A stretch of 64,000 nt of DNA from Williamsia sp. (lineage in GTDB: Bacteria; Bacteroidota; Bacteroidia; Chitinophagales; Chitinophagaceae), in NCBI GenBank assembly GCA_015069695.1, contig JADCRZ010000005.1, forward strand, positions 1 to 64,000, written 5' to 3'. Below the pieces are notes generated by a model that saw only the letters and a program-made list of their open reading frames with translations, had not been told where the DNA came from and made no database searches. The translations under genes and the position numbers were made by a program. Of the stretch, positions 62,840-64,000 are shown in pieces (position 1 is the first letter of the stretch; every line of letters starts with the position of its first letter).

Positions 62840-64000
62840 TCATTGGTTTACATCTTTCTTAAACATAGATAGATATGACGCAAACTGTTTCTTCATGTCG
62901 TTTTCAAAACTATCAAGATAGTTTTCTGTAGTCTTGACATCCGTATGCCCTAACGCCTCTGATATGAACTCAGTGCTGGCACCAGACCGTTTTAGAACCG
63001 TGGAAAAGGAATGCCTGGCTGTATAAGTGGTAATCTTGAACGGAATGTTCAGCTTCTCAGCTATCCGCTTCGTCCACTTGTTTATGTTCTTAATGAACTG
63101 ATGAATAAGCTCTTCCTTTCTTATAGCAGATATACTCGGTTCCAGGATGGGAAAGATATACTCATCTCCGGTTTTAGCACGATTGCCTCTCTTTTCAATT
63201 ATCTCACGCATCTCTGAGGTAACGTAAATAGTGATAGGCTTGGGGCTTGACCTTCTCGTCCGTTCTGTCTTGGCCCTCTCAAATACAATGAAATCACCCT
63301 GCAGGTTCTTGTACTTTAGCAGCGCCACATCTTTCATGTTGATGCCATTGCCAAAGTAACTGAACAGCCAGAAATCTTTAGCTTTCGCCTCTCCTTCATT
63401 AGACTCGTCCGGTTCGTAATAATAAAATTTACTAATGTCATCCATGGAAAGCGCTTTTTTAATATTGCGTCCTGTAGGTATCTGGTACTTTTTCTTTCCA
63501 AATGGATAATTTTCTTTGGAAATAATGCCCCGTTCTATGGCTTCATTCATCACTGCTCTAAGAGCTCTGGCATAGATTCCAACAGTTGTTTTTGAAGCAT
63601 TCTTTATACCGGTCATCCACTGTTCATAGGCATGTAGAAAATCAGGTGTAATGCTTTCCAAAAGGAGGTTGTCTTTGAATGAAAGCAGGCTGTTGATACT
63701 GCATTGGTAGCTGGATGCAGTTCCTATCCGCTCCTGCCTGGTGAGTTCATCGATTTGTTGCTGAAACAGCGTGGAAAGGGAACCTTTACCTGTGGATTTC
63801 TGAAAGAAGCGCTTTTCAAATGAAGTAAAGCTGAACGGTTTAAGTGTTTTGATGATCTCTACTGCTTTTGCCTGGAAGAAGCCCAGATCGTTGTTGATGG
63901 CAGTACTTTCCCGACTGAGCCGTTTGGATGAGAGGGAGTCGAACCCAGCTTTTGTCAGGTCGATACCGGTAGCATAATACTTGGCGGTAGTGATATGATT
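62840..64000 (-). CDS. Tyrosine recombinase (Bacteroidetes-type integrase), N-terminus beyond window
   Basis: The frame is open from the window edge. It shows the arm-binding domain end (ATGIDLTKAGFDSLSSKRLS), a SAM-like core-binding domain (SSYQCSINSLLSFKDNLLLE, SITPDFLHAYEQWM) and the catalytic domain with TARHSFSTVLKRSG (His and Arg), EALGHTDVKTTENYLDSF (second His and Tyr nucleophile) and FERAKTERTRR (Lys region). The first catalytic Arg position, in FSYFGNGINMKDVALLKY, appears to be non-Arg, as in several Bacteroidetes integrases. By comparison with the decayed copy at 8.9-9.3 kb, about 28 N-terminal residues are missing. It belongs to an element extending to the right or to one already lost on the left. 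Confidence 0.92.
   Translation of the reverse strand, partial: NHITTAKYYATGIDLTKAGFDSLSSKRLSRESTAINNDLGFFQAKAVEIIKTLKPFSFTSFEKRFFQKSTGKGSLSTLFQQQIDELTRQERIGTASSYQCSINSLLSFKDNLLLESITPDFLHAYEQWMTGIKNASKTTVGIYARALRAVMNEAIERGIISKENYPFGKKKYQIPTGRNIKKALSMDDISKFYYYEPDESNEGEAKAKDFWLFSYFGNGINMKDVALLKYKNLQGDFIVFERAKTERTRRSSPKPITIYVTSEMREIIEKRGNRAKTGDEYIFPILEPSISAIRKEELIHQFIKNINKWTKRIAEKLNIPFKITTYTARHSFSTVLKRSGASTEFISEALGHTDVKTTENYLDSFENDMKKQFASYLSMFKKDVNQ

Noticed and set aside
1-64000. CRISPR arrays, rRNA, tmRNA and riboswitches
   Set aside because: I looked for regularly spaced repeats, conserved rRNA blocks and tRNA arms and saw none; a covariance-model scan could still find a small RNA that I missed.

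Overview
The window is chromosomal DNA of a Bacteroidota bacterium, most likely from the Chitinophagaceae or a close relative. The evidence is Bacteroidetes-type conjugation proteins (TraM, TraN), type IX secretion C-terminal domains, a TonB-dependent receptor, a FecR anti-sigma factor with an ECF sigma factor and an STN-domain protein, BlaI/BlaR1 pairs, large MacB/FtsX-type permeases and a Bacteroidetes-type tyrosine recombinase. I see no rRNA, tRNA or CRISPR array.

Layout. 1-2.9 kb is the end of a conjugative element (partial traM, traN, accessory genes, an excisionase-like HTH gene). 3.2-7.2 kb is a leftward run of small metabolic genes (racemase, GNAT, DinB-like, methyltransferase, ketopantoate-reductase-like), divergent from a MocR-type regulator at 7.5-8.9 kb. 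A decayed integrase copy lies at 8.9-9.3 kb. From 9.6 to 33 kb intact genes (two large permeases, an M1 peptidase, secreted T9SS proteins, thioredoxin-like proteins, lipoproteins) are separated by many broken pieces: IS481, IS3 and IS630 remnants, a RusA-like resolvase, a terminase-small-subunit-like gene and unassigned minus-strand fragments. An apparently complete IS903-like element at 21.5-22.6 kb splits a DUF4369/TlpA gene; removing it together with one target duplication restores the reading frame exactly.

32.5-37 kb holds a TonB-dependent receptor divergent from a LytS/LytTR two-component pair. 37.9-46.5 kb has two more permeases, a berberine-bridge-type flavoprotein, a perfect 44-bp palindrome and a stray permease tail. 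46.5-53 kb holds two BlaI-BlaR1 modules, one of them followed by an esterase/TPR protein. 53.2-57.4 kb has a CcmC/CcmD pair, a DUF1648 protein and a GH2 glycosidase. 57.5-62.3 kb is a leftward operon: ECF sigma, FecR, an STN-domain beta-barrel protein and a second barrel protein. 62.8 kb to the end is a tyrosine recombinase running off the window.

How the genes work together. The clearest systems are the sigma/FecR/STN operon, which looks like cell-surface signalling in which the usual TonB-dependent receptor is replaced by an STN-bearing barrel; the paired antirepressor/repressor modules; and the four stand-alone permeases, which must borrow an ATPase encoded elsewhere. The left and middle parts look like repeatedly invaded, decaying accessory DNA; the right part (46-62 kb) is largely intact.
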